Shown here one piece after another: positions 1 to 8,015 of a stretch of DNA of 64,000 nt. Both the position numbers and the translations under genes were made by a program. The stretch is from Ferrovibrio sp965278975 (lineage in GTDB: Bacteria; Pseudomonadota; Alphaproteobacteria; Ferrovibrionales; Ferrovibrionaceae). The notes beneath the pieces are model-generated. The model searched no databases. It was not told where the DNA came from and saw only the letters and a list, made by a program, of their open reading frames with translations. Positions within the stretch are counted from its first letter, which is position 1; each line of letters begins with the position of its first letter. The stretch lies in NCBI RefSeq assembly GCF_965278975.1, contig NZ_OZ257126.1, positions 620,001 through 684,000 on the forward strand. The letters run 5' to 3'.

Positions 1-2
1 CG

Positions 3-590
3 CTTGAAGGTCTGCTCAATCGCGCCATCCGCATGCTGCTTCGCGAGCCCAATCAATTCCGGCTGCACATGCAGGCCAGTTCGACGCAACGGGCGATAAC
101 CCTGCTAGGGCAAGGCGATATTGATCTTCTGGTCGGCCCCACGGATGAACTCTGCCGCGAACAGGCCTTCACGCTAGAGCATCTGCCCGACTTCGTTGGA
201 CGCATTTTCTGCCGGCGCGACCACCCCCTGCTGGCTGGCAAGACGATCACCGAGCAACAGATCAGGCGGTATCCAATCATCACCCCGGACCTCTCCACAC
301 CGCTTGTGGAGCATCTCGTGCGCACCGTTTACGGCGTTGATAGCGGCTATGTTCACCTGCATATCATCGACAATTTCCCGATGGTGGCCAGCATCATCGA
401 AAATACCGACGCTTTGGGGGTTGCATCCTCCGGCTTCGCCAGAACACGAACTTTCCTGCAGAAATTCCGGTTGGTGCCGAATACTGTGGATCACCCGCTC
501 AAACTGTCGGTGGCGCGACGGGCGCGGTGGCTGCCTTCGCCGCCCATGTCACAATTTCTAAAAGCCGTGCGGCGCTTTCCGCCGAATTGA
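3..590 (+). CDS. LysR-family transcriptional regulator, C-terminal part (5' end outside window)
   Basis: The frame is open from base 3, so the gene starts before the window; about 195 residues are visible. They match the effector-binding domain of LysR regulators: repeated beta-alpha units such as GDIDLLVGPTD, then an LPDFVGRIFCRRDHPL strand where the two subdomains meet, and a final helix before the stop. The N-terminal winged HTH is not in the window. LysR proteins usually bind a small metabolite and control a neighbouring or divergent gene; here the next gene is convergent, so the target is probably upstream of the window. The product name is well supported; the ligand is unknown. Confidence 0.85.
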   Translation, partial: LEGLLNRAIRMLLREPNQFRLHMQASSTQRAITLLGQGDIDLLVGPTDELCREQAFTLEHLPDFVGRIFCRRDHPLLAGKTITEQQIRRYPIITPDLSTPLVEHLVRTVYGVDSGYVHLHIIDNFPMVASIIENTDALGVASSGFARTRTFLQKFRLVPNTVDHPLKLSVARRARWLPSPPMSQFLKAVRRFPPN

Positions 591-623
591 TGCCAAATAT
601 TTACTACTAGTTATTCGAGGTGA

Positions 624-654
624 GGCGGATTTCAAATTGCTCCGAAACAGGGAA
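624..654 (+). repeat. 31-bp direct repeat, copy 1 (left of the sugar operons)
   Basis: This segment matches 10766-10796 at 25 of 31 positions in the same orientation, including the shared block CCGAAACAGG. The two copies sit just outside the two sugar operons. The sequence looks like the end of a transposable element, but no transposase is attached and the family cannot be named. Confidence 0.4.
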
Positions 655-681
655 TTTTCAGGGAAATAGAAAAGAACGATT

Positions 682-1482
682 TCAAAGCGCCAGCTTCGCA
701 CCCAGGCCGCCATCGACCACAAATTCTGATCCGGTCACATAGGCCGCGCGCGAGCTGAGTAGAAACAGGATCATCTGCGCGACATCCTCCGGTCCGCAGG
801 GCTTCGCTACGGCAGCGGCAAGCGGTTGTGCCGACGCCCAGCGCCGCACCAGCACGTCACTGCTGGTTTCCGGTGTTACGACGCGCGACGCCGCCTCGCG
901 CAGCATTGGCGTATCCACCACGCCGGGGCAGACGACATTGATACGGATGTTGTCCTTCGCATGATCCAGCGCCATGGCGCGCGTCATCGCATTCAGCCCC
1001 CCCTTGGCGGCCACATACGCAACGCCGTTGGGCTTCCCCCGCAACGCCTGGATCGACGACACCAGCACTATGGAACCGCCGCCACCCGCAATTATAGCCG
1101 GCAGCACGGCCTTGCAGGTGCGGAAGGCGCCGGACAGGTTGGTGTCGATCACGCGCAGCCAGTCGGCCTCGCTGGCCGAAACCGCCGTGCCCGGCACTTG
1201 GATGCCGGCGGCGCAGACCAGATGATCGACCCGCCCGACGCGACGCATCACATCCTGAATAGCCGCTTCGAGTTTGGCGAGGCTACGCACGTCACCATCG
1301 CACCCCCAGACCCTGTCAGGATAACGCTCAGAGAGTTTCTCGACAGCAGCGGCGATCTGTTTCGCATCATGGCCGAGCAGCGCAACGCGCGCGCCTTCGG
1401 CCAGCAGGGCCTCTGCCGTGCCAAGGCCGATGCCGCTGCCACCGCCCGTCACTACAGCCACGCGTCCGCTGAAATCCTGCAT
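682..1482 (-). CDS. SDR-family NAD(P)-dependent dehydrogenase, probably of a sugar
   Basis: A 266-residue classical short-chain dehydrogenase. Visible are the TGxxxGxG nucleotide loop (TGGGSGIG, residues 12-19), the CAAG element near 90-93, and the catalytic Ser143, Tyr156 and Lys160. The C-terminus ends with the usual GSEFVVDGG strand. It is the last gene of the minus-strand operon and starts 3 bases after the lactonase stop, behind a GGAG ribosome site. Next to a lactonase and an enolase-type dehydratase, oxidation of an aldose to its lactone is the most likely reaction; this is inferred from context. SDR folds alone do not fix the substrate. Confidence 0.85.
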   Translation of the reverse strand: MQDFSGRVAVVTGGGSGIGLGTAEALLAEGARVALLGHDAKQIAAAVEKLSERYPDRVWGCDGDVRSLAKLEAAIQDVMRRVGRVDHLVCAAGIQVPGTAVSASEADWLRVIDTNLSGAFRTCKAVLPAIIAGGGGSIVLVSSIQALRGKPNGVAYVAAKGGLNAMTRAMALDHAKDNIRINVVCPGVVDTPMLREAASRVVTPETSSDVLVRRWASAQPLAAAVAKPCGPEDVAQMILFLLSSRAAYVTGSEFVVDGGLGAKLAL

Positions 1483-1485
1483 CTG

Positions 1486-2385
1486 TCACTCCGAAACGAA
1501 AGGATGGTGACCGGGGTGGTCGAGCCGGATCGTTTGCACCGTACCGGTCTCGGCTTCGGTGACAAACAGGCGGCCCGGTTCGCGCCGCGAGAAAGCAAGA
1601 TTGGTCGGGATCAGGCCCTCGGCAGTACGGATGCGGCCAATGAACTCACCGAGCCGGTCATAGGCGATCACGCAGCCCGCCATTGCGTGACAGACCAGCA
1701 GGTTGCCGGCAGCATCCATCGCCAGCCCGTCCGGCCCGCCGCCCAGCGAACCCGACATCTGCACGAAATGCCCTACCTTGCCGACGCCACCATCGGGCCG
1801 CAGGATGACGCGCCAGATCGCATTGGCCTGAGTGACCGCGACATAGAGCAGGCGCTCGTCCGGTGTCAGCACCAGGCCGTTCGGGCTGGGAAACCCAGTG
1901 GCGATCAGTTCGAGCTCCCTGCCCTCGCGCCAGCGGAAGACGCGGCCATAGGGCCGCAGGATGTCGGAATCACCCTGGTCGGTAAAATAGACATCACCAT
2001 TGGCGGCAATCGTCACATCGTTCGGACCGTGCAGCGGTGCGCCCTCGAAACTGTTAGCGAGTACCTCGTGTTTACCAATTGCCGGATCGAGCCGTAGCAG
2101 GCCCCAGCGATTATCCGCGATCAGGCAACGGTTCTGACGGTCGAGCTTCAAACCAGTCGGCCAGCCGTCATACTGATATGCAACACCCCAAGCACCATCG
2201 GGTGACAGCAACAGGATGCGGCTGTTGGCTATGTCGACGCACCACAGCCAACCACGATCATCGCAGCAGGGGCCTTCGAGAAAGCAGTCTGCTGCCGCGC
2301 CATTGCGGCGGCGTTCGGCCCAACCGTTGGTCAGGATCGAACGGAAGTTTCGGGGCAGGCGTGCATGCAGGGAGAGCTGCTTCAT
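1486..2385 (-). CDS. SMP-30/gluconolactonase-like sugar lactonase
   Basis: A 299-residue six-bladed beta-propeller of the SMP-30/regucalcin family, which opens sugar lactones using one divalent metal. The expected metal and active-site positions are present: Glu37 in FLEGP, Asn122 in GPNDV, Asn169 in SPNGL and Asp219 in GGPDG. The ATG at 2385 was chosen because it lies 7 bases after the ATPase stop; a longer reading would overlap the ATPase gene heavily. It sits between the importer and a dehydrogenase, so it most likely hydrolyses the lactone made by the SDR next to it. The sugar itself cannot be told. Confidence 0.88.
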   Translation of the reverse strand: MKQLSLHARLPRNFRSILTNGWAERRRNGAAADCFLEGPCCDDRGWLWCVDIANSRILLLSPDGAWGVAYQYDGWPTGLKLDRQNRCLIADNRWGLLRLDPAIGKHEVLANSFEGAPLHGPNDVTIAANGDVYFTDQGDSDILRPYGRVFRWREGRELELIATGFPSPNGLVLTPDERLLYVAVTQANAIWRVILRPDGGVGKVGHFVQMSGSLGGGPDGLAMDAAGNLLVCHAMAGCVIAYDRLGEFIGRIRTAEGLIPTNLAFSRREPGRLFVTEAETGTVQTIRLDHPGHHPFVSE

Positions 2386-2392
2386 AGCGGCA

Positions 2393-3520
2393 TCATGCGG
2401 CCAGATCGCCGCCCTGCACCAGTGCCACACCACTGGCGGTATCAAACAGATAGAGTTCACGGGACAGCAGCGACAGCTGCACCCCGTCACCCATGGCCAG
2501 CACCGCATCCGGCGCGGCCGCGCCGCTCAACTCGACGCTGCCGGCCTGGGCGTAGAAGAACTGCTCGGTCCCGGCATGCTCGACCAGCCGCAGCACGGCC
2601 TCGCACAGCAAAGCATCCGACCGACCGCCAATCTTCACGCCCTGCGGCCGGACGCCCAACGTCAGAGCTCGATCCTGGAATCTAGCCCAGTCGTTCAGGG
2701 CGGTAGGTAATGCGAAATCGAGGCCATCAGCCTGGAACACCAGCCCATCACCAGCCCGCACCACCCTGCCCGCAAGATTGTTCATCTCCCGCTCGCCCAT
2801 GAAATTGGCGACGAAGGCGTTTACCGGCCTGCGATAGATATCGGCCGGCGCACCGAATTGCTGCAGCCGCCCACCCTGATAGATGGCGATGCGGTCCGAC
2901 AGCGACATCGCCTCGCTCTGGTCATGCGTTACATAGACGATGGTGGAGCGTAGCCGCTGGTGCAGCGCCTTGAGGTCACGCCGCATCTTGAGCCGCAGAC
3001 GAGCATCGAGATTCGACAGCGGTTCGTCCAGCAGAAACACTTTCGGATCGCGCACCATGGCGCGGCCCAGCGCCACACGCTGCTGCTGGCCACCGGAAAT
3101 TTCCTTCGGGTAGCGGGCAAGCAGATGTCCGATGCCGAGTGTCTCGGCCACGTCCTGGACTTTCGCGGCTATGGCCTGCTTGCTCAGATCGCGGCCGCGC
3201 GCCTGCAGCGGAAAAGCCAGATTCTCGGCAATAGTCATATGCGGATAGAGCGCGTAATTCTGGAACACCATGGCGATGCCGCGCCGGTCGGGCGACAGAT
3301 GCGTTACGTCGGTATCGCCGATCATGATACTACCGCTGTCGGCGCTGATCAGCCCGGCGAGAATATTGAGCGTCGTGGTCTTGCCAGAGCCAGAAGGCCC
3401 CAGCAGCGAAACGAACTCACCCGGCCGGATCGTCAGATCGAGATCGGCCAGCGCAACGGTTTCACCATAGCGCTTGCCGATACCGCGAAACGCGATGGAC
3501 GCGCCACTATCCTGATTCAT
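2393..3520 (-). CDS. CUT1-type ABC transporter ATPase (UgpC/MsmK-like)
   Basis: A 375-residue ATPase of a carbohydrate importer. Walker A GPSGSGKTT is at 41-49, the Q-loop near 87, the signature ISGGQQQR near 141-148 and Walker B VFLLDEP at 161-167. About 130 C-terminal residues form the TOBE/OB regulatory region typical of MalK, UgpC and MsmK subunits, which work as homodimers on the cytoplasmic face. The gene follows the second permease by 7 bases with a strong purine-rich ribosome site. It is clearly the energy subunit for the two permeases and the binding protein in the same operon. Confidence 0.95.
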   Translation of the reverse strand: MNQDSGASIAFRGIGKRYGETVALADLDLTIRPGEFVSLLGPSGSGKTTTLNILAGLISADSGSIMIGDTDVTHLSPDRRGIAMVFQNYALYPHMTIAENLAFPLQARGRDLSKQAIAAKVQDVAETLGIGHLLARYPKEISGGQQQRVALGRAMVRDPKVFLLDEPLSNLDARLRLKMRRDLKALHQRLRSTIVYVTHDQSEAMSLSDRIAIYQGGRLQQFGAPADIYRRPVNAFVANFMGEREMNNLAGRVVRAGDGLVFQADGLDFALPTALNDWARFQDRALTLGVRPQGVKIGGRSDALLCEAVLRLVEHAGTEQFFYAQAGSVELSGAAAPDAVLAMGDGVQLSLLSRELYLFDTASGVALVQGGDLAA

Positions 3521-3527
3521 ATCCCAC

Positions 3528-4367
3528 TCACCCCTTAACGCTGCCGTTGGTCATGCCGGCCATGAAATAGCGCTGCAGGATCACGAAGATCACCAGCAGC
3601 GGGATTGTTGAAACCATGGACGCCGCCAGCAGCGGACCCCATTCGCGGCCATAGAATCCGAGGAAGTTGTAAATGCCGATCGGCAGCGTGCGCGTCTCTT
3701 CCGACGACAGCAGCGTCACGGCGACGACAAAGTCGTTCCAGGCAAAAACGACGACAAACAGCCCTGCCGCGATCAACCCGGGCCGCGACAGCGGCAAAAC
3801 CACCTTCCACAAGGCTTGCAGCCGGCTGTAGCCGTCCATCATCGCTGACCATTCCAACTCGATCGGCAGGCTCTGGTAATAAGCGGCCAGAATCCAGATC
3901 ACGATCGGCAACTGATAGGCGCTATAGACCAGGATCAGGCCGATATGGGTATTCACCAGGCCGATCTCGGCGATCAGTGTGTAGGTCGGGATCAACAGCG
4001 AGGCAACCGGAATGCTCATCACCGCGATGATCGCCACCAGCACGGCACGCTTGCCCGGGAACTCGAAACGCGCCAGGCCATAAGCCGCCAGCGCGCCGAT
4101 GCCGAGGCAGAGTGCGACCGTACCGGCCGAGACGAACAGGCTGTTGAGCAGGAAGCCGAGCGCGCCGGCTTTGAAGATCGTGGCGTAATGCTCGAAGGTG
4201 ATCGTCGCGGGCAGCAGGCTGGGCGGGAATTGCACGATATCGCGTGCCGGCTTCAATGAGGTCATCAGCCCCCAGAAGATCGGGAACAGTGCGGCCACGA
4301 TGATGACGGTGGAGATCAGGCCGCGCAGCAGGCGATGCAACAGGCCGGAGCGGGTTCCGAAGATCAC
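3528..4367 (-). CDS. Sugar ABC transporter permease, MalG/UgpE type
   Basis: A 279-residue inner-membrane protein with about six hydrophobic segments. The coupling-loop motif before segment 5 reads EWSAMMDGYSRLQALWKVVLPL (split here as EWSAMMDGYS and a following ALWKVVLPLSRPG), the EAA loop that docks on the ATPase. An N-terminal stretch GLMTSLKPARDI is typical of the MalG class. The start codon is GTG and overlaps the stop of the preceding permease by 4 bases, pointing to translational coupling. It forms the heterodimeric channel with that permease. Confidence 0.93.
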   Translation of the reverse strand: MIFGTRSGLLHRLLRGLISTVIIVAALFPIFWGLMTSLKPARDIVQFPPSLLPATITFEHYATIFKAGALGFLLNSLFVSAGTVALCLGIGALAAYGLARFEFPGKRAVLVAIIAVMSIPVASLLIPTYTLIAEIGLVNTHIGLILVYSAYQLPIVIWILAAYYQSLPIELEWSAMMDGYSRLQALWKVVLPLSRPGLIAAGLFVVVFAWNDFVVAVTLLSSEETRTLPIGIYNFLGFYGREWGPLLAASMVSTIPLLVIFVILQRYFMAGMTNGSVKG

Positions 4368-5245
4368 AGGCTCTGCCCTCCCCGGGTCTTGCGGAATACC
4401 GTGAGCAGCAGGATCACGGCGGCGATATTGAACAAGCAGAGCACGATGGCCATCGCATTCGCCTTGCCGAGGTCAAAATCCTCGAAGCCGATGCGGAAGA
4501 TACGCAGCGCCAGCGTTTCGGTAGCATTGTTCGGCCCGCCGCCGGTCAGAATAAGCGGGAAGGTCAGCACATTGGCAAAATGCAACAGCAGCCGGATCAG
4601 CGTGATCAGGATCGTCGGACGCAGCAGCGGCAGCATGATCCGCCGGAAAATCATGAACGGGCCCGCGCCGTCGATGCGCGCCGCCTGGATCAGGTTGGGC
4701 GGGATGCTGCGCAGCCCGGCCAGCAGCATCACCATGGCAAAGGCAGAATCGCGCCAGATCCCATTCGCCACCATGGCGGCCATCGCATAATCAGGATCGG
4801 CCAGGATCGTCGGGCTGGCGACATGGAACCAGGCAGCGGCTAGCGGCACCAGGCCGGCATCGGTGGAGAAAATCCACTTCAGCAGCATCGAACCGACCAG
4901 CATGGCCATCACGTACGGCAGCAGCACGACAGTGCGCAGCAGGATGCTGCCGGAGGTATCTCGGTTCAGGAACAGTGCCAGGCCGAACCCGGTAGCGAAG
5001 GTGAGCGCCAGAGCCATCAGGCTGAAGCTGCAGGTGACCAGGAAAGAATTCAGGAACAGCCGGTGGCTGAGAATATCGATGTAGTTCTGCAGACCATTGA
5101 AGTCACCGAGCTGGTAATAGCGCACTCGGTGCACGCTGTAATACAGGCTGAGCGCCAGCGGGGCGAAGACAAAGCCCGCTTCAAGCACCAGTGCCGGCAG
5201 AAGATATCGGTAAGCCTGGAAGGGTGTACGCTGTCCATCCATCAT
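4364..5245 (-). CDS. Sugar ABC transporter permease, MalF/UgpA type
   Basis: A 293-residue permease with six predicted membrane segments, beginning with a long hydrophobic helix (YLLPALVLEAGFVFAPLA). The EAA loop is recognisable as LIQAARIDGAGPFMIFRRI, about 90 residues from the end. It is the first permease after the binding-protein gene, 47 bases away, and overlaps the next permease gene by 4 bases. The family transports mono- and oligosaccharides, glycerol-3-phosphate or related solutes. Confidence 0.93.
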   Translation of the reverse strand: MMDGQRTPFQAYRYLLPALVLEAGFVFAPLALSLYYSVHRVRYYQLGDFNGLQNYIDILSHRLFLNSFLVTCSFSLMALALTFATGFGLALFLNRDTSGSILLRTVVLLPYVMAMLVGSMLLKWIFSTDAGLVPLAAAWFHVASPTILADPDYAMAAMVANGIWRDSAFAMVMLLAGLRSIPPNLIQAARIDGAGPFMIFRRIMLPLLRPTILITLIRLLLHFANVLTFPLILTGGGPNNATETLALRIFRIGFEDFDLGKANAMAIVLCLFNIAAVILLLTVFRKTRGGQSL

Positions 5246-5292
5246 AACGCACCAATCATCCTCTGCCGGTCACGTGTTCAAGACTTGCTGAG

Positions 5293-6588
5293 TTACTGCC
5301 GGCTGGCTGAAGCCGCCTCGGCTTCGCGCAATGCGGCCATCGGATCTGCATTACCCAGCACCACACGCTGCGTCGCCGTATTCAGGTCGACGAAGGTGCG
5401 TGCGGCATTGCATTCCGCCGGCAGCCAGACTTCGGCATCGGCCCACATCTGCGACAACTGGCGCAGCGGGTCATATTTGGTATCCTTGAAAACCGGCTTG
5501 TCAAAGACCGATTTGAACAGCGGTACCTGCCCGCCCGGCTCGGCCCAGAGCTCCATGCCATCCGGCCCGGTCATATAGGCGACGAATTTTGCCGCGGCTT
5601 CCTTCTGCTTCGAATCCTTCGAGATCGAGGCAAACCAGCCCGACATGATCTGCGGACCCGGCTTTTTTCCGTCCAGGCTCGGCCAGGGCAACATGCCGAG
5701 TTCCTTGCCGTTCCAGGTGGCCTTTTCCGCCACGTTGCCGAAGCGGCCGTTGCCGCTGCTAGCCAGCGCCACCTTGCCGGCGATGAACTGCTCGATCACA
5801 TCATCCAGGGTGTAGGCAAAGCTTTCCTGGCTGGCGACCTTGTACTTGCGGATCAGGTCGGCCTGCATGTTGAGCGCACGCACGCCGTTGTCGTTGGCCA
5901 GCAGCGCGCTGCATTTATCGCCGAACAGCTTGCCGCCCTGCGCCGCTGCCAGCGCATTGGCGCCAAACGACATCGTGGTCTTGTCGGTGGAAAGATGCAT
6001 GCCGACGCCCCAGCGCTCGACATTGGGGCCGTTGGTGCGCTGCAGCTTCGTCGCCGCAGCAGCCAGATCGTCCCAGGTCTTGATGCCGGCCGGATCGATG
6101 CCAACCTCGCGCATCAGGTCCTTGCGGTAGAACAGCACGATGGAGAGCGCCATGATCGGCACCGCCACCTGCTTGCCGCCGGTCTTCACCCATTCATAGG
6201 CCTGCGGCAGCACCAGATCCTGGCGCTGTGCCGGTGTCCATTTCGACGTGATCAGCGGCCCAAGATCTTCGGCCACACCGGAATTCACCAGCAGGCCCAT
6301 ATTTTCGCCGTTGACCCAGCCGATATCGGGCGCACTGCGTGAGCGGTGCGCCATGACGAACTTTTCCGCCAGCGTGAACCAGACCTGACTCTCGACCTTG
6401 ATCTTGATGCCCGGATTGGCCACCTCGAACTTGTCGATGATCTGCTTCAATGCCCGGTCGCGCGGCGTTTCGCTCGCCGGATTGAGGAAAGTCCACATGG
6501 TGACCGTCTGCGCTAGCGCCGCCACCGGCGCCAGCAGGGCTCCCGCCATGGCTAGCGCGGCCAGGCGAAGTTTCGATCTCGTCCTCAT
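5293..6588 (-). CDS. Extracellular sugar-binding protein of the CUT1 importer
   Basis: A 431-residue family 1 solute-binding protein. It starts with a Sec signal peptide: basic n-region MRTRSKLR, hydrophobic core and a cleavage site near ALA-QT at about residues 25-28. The mature part opens with VTMWTFLNP and contains DLMREVGIDPAGIKTWDDLA, a pattern typical of MalE/UgpB-like proteins. A GGGAGGGG ribosome site stands 9 bases before the ATG. A palindrome with the core CTGTCGACAG lies about 85 bases upstream. It captures the substrate in the periplasm and delivers it to the two permeases. Confidence 0.93.
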   Translation of the reverse strand: MRTRSKLRLAALAMAGALLAPVAALAQTVTMWTFLNPASETPRDRALKQIIDKFEVANPGIKIKVESQVWFTLAEKFVMAHRSRSAPDIGWVNGENMGLLVNSGVAEDLGPLITSKWTPAQRQDLVLPQAYEWVKTGGKQVAVPIMALSIVLFYRKDLMREVGIDPAGIKTWDDLAAAATKLQRTNGPNVERWGVGMHLSTDKTTMSFGANALAAAQGGKLFGDKCSALLANDNGVRALNMQADLIRKYKVASQESFAYTLDDVIEQFIAGKVALASSGNGRFGNVAEKATWNGKELGMLPWPSLDGKKPGPQIMSGWFASISKDSKQKEAAAKFVAYMTGPDGMELWAEPGGQVPLFKSVFDKPVFKDTKYDPLRQLSQMWADAEVWLPAECNAARTFVDLNTATQRVVLGNADPMAALREAEAASASRQ

Positions 6589-6616
6589 CTAAGGCACCCC
6601 TCCCTAGGGTTCTGTT

Positions 6617-6627
6617 TGATTTTATCA
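6617..6627. promoter_or_regulatory. TGAT-TTT-ATCA inverted repeat before the binding-protein gene
   Basis: A short inverted repeat lying 29-39 bases ahead of the binding-protein start, inside the 103-base gap after the dehydratase gene. It could be an operator or part of a secondary promoter. It is short enough to be chance. Confidence 0.25.
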
Positions 6628-6672
6628 GATAACGGTACTGTTCAGGGACTAGGCGGCTTGGGCCTCCAGTTT

Positions 6673-6682
6673 CTGTCGACAG
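6673..6682. promoter_or_regulatory. Probable GntR operator CTGTCGACAG (binding-protein gene copy)
   Basis: A perfect 10-base palindrome between the dehydratase stop and the binding-protein start. The same decamer recurs at 7926-7935 in the divergent promoter region. FCD-type GntR repressors typically bind short palindromes of the form GTnnAC, and such a regulator is encoded at 9842. The third placement, in front of the transporter genes, suggests an internal controlled promoter. Confidence 0.55.
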
Positions 6683-6691
6683 TTTGATGGG

Positions 6692-7888
6692 TCATTCGGC
6701 TGCGGCCTGCGGCCGGTTCGGGTCCCAGCGGCGCTGGCGCGGCGGCATCGAAATCTCGCGGCCGGCGATGAAGGCGAAGCGTTCCAGCGCATCCGGCCCC
6801 GGCAACGCGATGCCCAGGCCTGGGCCACGCGGCACCAGCACCGAACCATGGGCGATATCCAGCGCCGGCGCGCAGAGGTCGTCGCGCAGCGGGTTCTCCA
6901 CCGAGGCATCCCATTCGAGATGGCCGCGGATATGGCTGGGCAGAGCGGCGGCGTAATGCACGCCGGCCACGGTGCCGACGCCGACCACGGTGTGCGGTGC
7001 GACCGTGATATTGAAGGCGCTGGCCAGCGCCGCGATCTTCAAGCCTTCGGAGATGCCGCCGCATTTGGTGACATCCGGCGTCAGGTAGTCGACGCCGCCG
7101 GCATCGATCAGGCTGCGTACGTTGAAGCGGGTGTAGACATTGCCGCCCGAGGCAATCGGCACCGGCGAGTTGCGACGCAGCCAGCCCATATCGGCATGGT
7201 GATAGGCAACACTGAAATCGAACGGATCTTCCAGCCAGAAGGTGTTGTAGCGTTCCAGCTTGCGCGCCAATTGCAGGCTTTCCGACGGTGAATACGCGGA
7301 ATTGGCGTCGATCATGATGTCGACATGCGGACCGGCGGCCTCGCGGGTCACAGCCACGGCCTCGAGATCGGCTTCCAGATTCAGGCCGCCGCGAACCTTC
7401 AGGGCCGTGAAGCCATCGGCTACATAGCCGCGTACTTCCTCACGCAGTGACTTGGCTTCCTGGAAACCGAGACACATGCAGCCGACATAGGTGGGCACGC
7501 GTCGCACGCCGCCGCCGCCGAGCAGATCGGCGACCGGACGGTTTAGCCGCCGCCCCATCAGATCCCACAGCGCGATGTCGATGCCGGAGATCGCGGCGAC
7601 CGCTGCCGAGCCGAGCTGGCCGGCAGAGAAGAACATCTCTTCCCACAGCAACTGGATCTCGGACGAGTCGCGACCGACGATGATATCGGCCAGATGCTCC
7701 TCGATGATCGAGGCCATCACTTTGGGAGAGAACGCGTGATAGGCCTCGCCCATGCCGACCAAGCCGTCCTCGGTGGTGACGAAGACCAGGCATTCATCAC
7801 GCTTGTGGCTGGTGCCATGTGCCGCGGTCCAGCCGGCCGGCAGCGGCTCGGAGATCAGTTTGCAGGCCACCTTGGTAATCCGACTCAT
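6692..7888 (-). CDS. Enolase-superfamily (mandelate racemase/muconate lactonizing) sugar-acid dehydratase
   Basis: A 398-residue MR/MLE protein with the N-terminal capping domain and a TIM-barrel. Catalytic candidates are Lys164 and Arg166 (LKVRGG), with Asp272 and His299 (VAPHT) as the dyad. Metal ligands Asp194 (IDAN) and Glu220 (WLEDP) are present, but the third, normally Glu in an A-x-G-E-N context, is Gly249 (ASGGN). Sugar-acid dehydratases of this class convert aldonates to 2-keto-3-deoxy acids. Two ATGs lie 6 bases apart; the inner one at 7888 has the better distance from GGGAGGA. It is the first gene of the left operon. Confidence 0.85.
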   Translation of the reverse strand: MSRITKVACKLISEPLPAGWTAAHGTSHKRDECLVFVTTEDGLVGMGEAYHAFSPKVMASIIEEHLADIIVGRDSSEIQLLWEEMFFSAGQLGSAAVAAISGIDIALWDLMGRRLNRPVADLLGGGGVRRVPTYVGCMCLGFQEAKSLREEVRGYVADGFTALKVRGGLNLEADLEAVAVTREAAGPHVDIMIDANSAYSPSESLQLARKLERYNTFWLEDPFDFSVAYHHADMGWLRRNSPVPIASGGNVYTRFNVRSLIDAGGVDYLTPDVTKCGGISEGLKIAALASAFNITVAPHTVVGVGTVAGVHYAAALPSHIRGHLEWDASVENPLRDDLCAPALDIAHGSVLVPRGPGLGIALPGPDALERFAFIAGREISMPPRQRRWDPNRPQAAAE

Positions 7889-7924
7889 GTCCATTCCTCC
7901 CGGTCCCGGCTTCTTGCCGGAATT

Positions 7925-7936
7925 TCTGTCGACAGA
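7925..7936. promoter_or_regulatory. Probable GntR operator, perfect 12-base palindrome
   Basis: TCTGTCGACAGA is its own reverse complement and lies 37 bases before the dehydratase start, in the 127-base gap between the two divergent operons. Its inner ten bases are identical to the site at 6673. It is the best candidate binding site for the FCD-type GntR regulator encoded at 9842. Confidence 0.6.
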
Positions 7937-7944
7937 TTTAAAAT

Positions 7945-7956
7945 ATGGTCGACAAT
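7945..7956. promoter_or_regulatory. Second, imperfect operator copy in the divergent promoter region
   Basis: ATGGTCGACAAT shares the GTCGAC core with the neighbouring perfect palindrome and deviates from symmetry at one base pair. Centre-to-centre distance to the first copy is 20 bases, about two helical turns, which would allow two dimers on the same face. Confidence 0.5.
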
Positions 7957-8015
7957 TTATTCTGTCAAGTGTAGTTTGCGCACAGGCGATCCGGTCGCCA
8001 GCACAGGGAGGATTC

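Noticed and set aside
826..2097. Long plus-strand frame opposite the SDR and lactonase genes
   Set aside because: It is the antisense of two well-recognised genes in GC-rich DNA, has arginine- and histidine-rich low-complexity composition and no homology.
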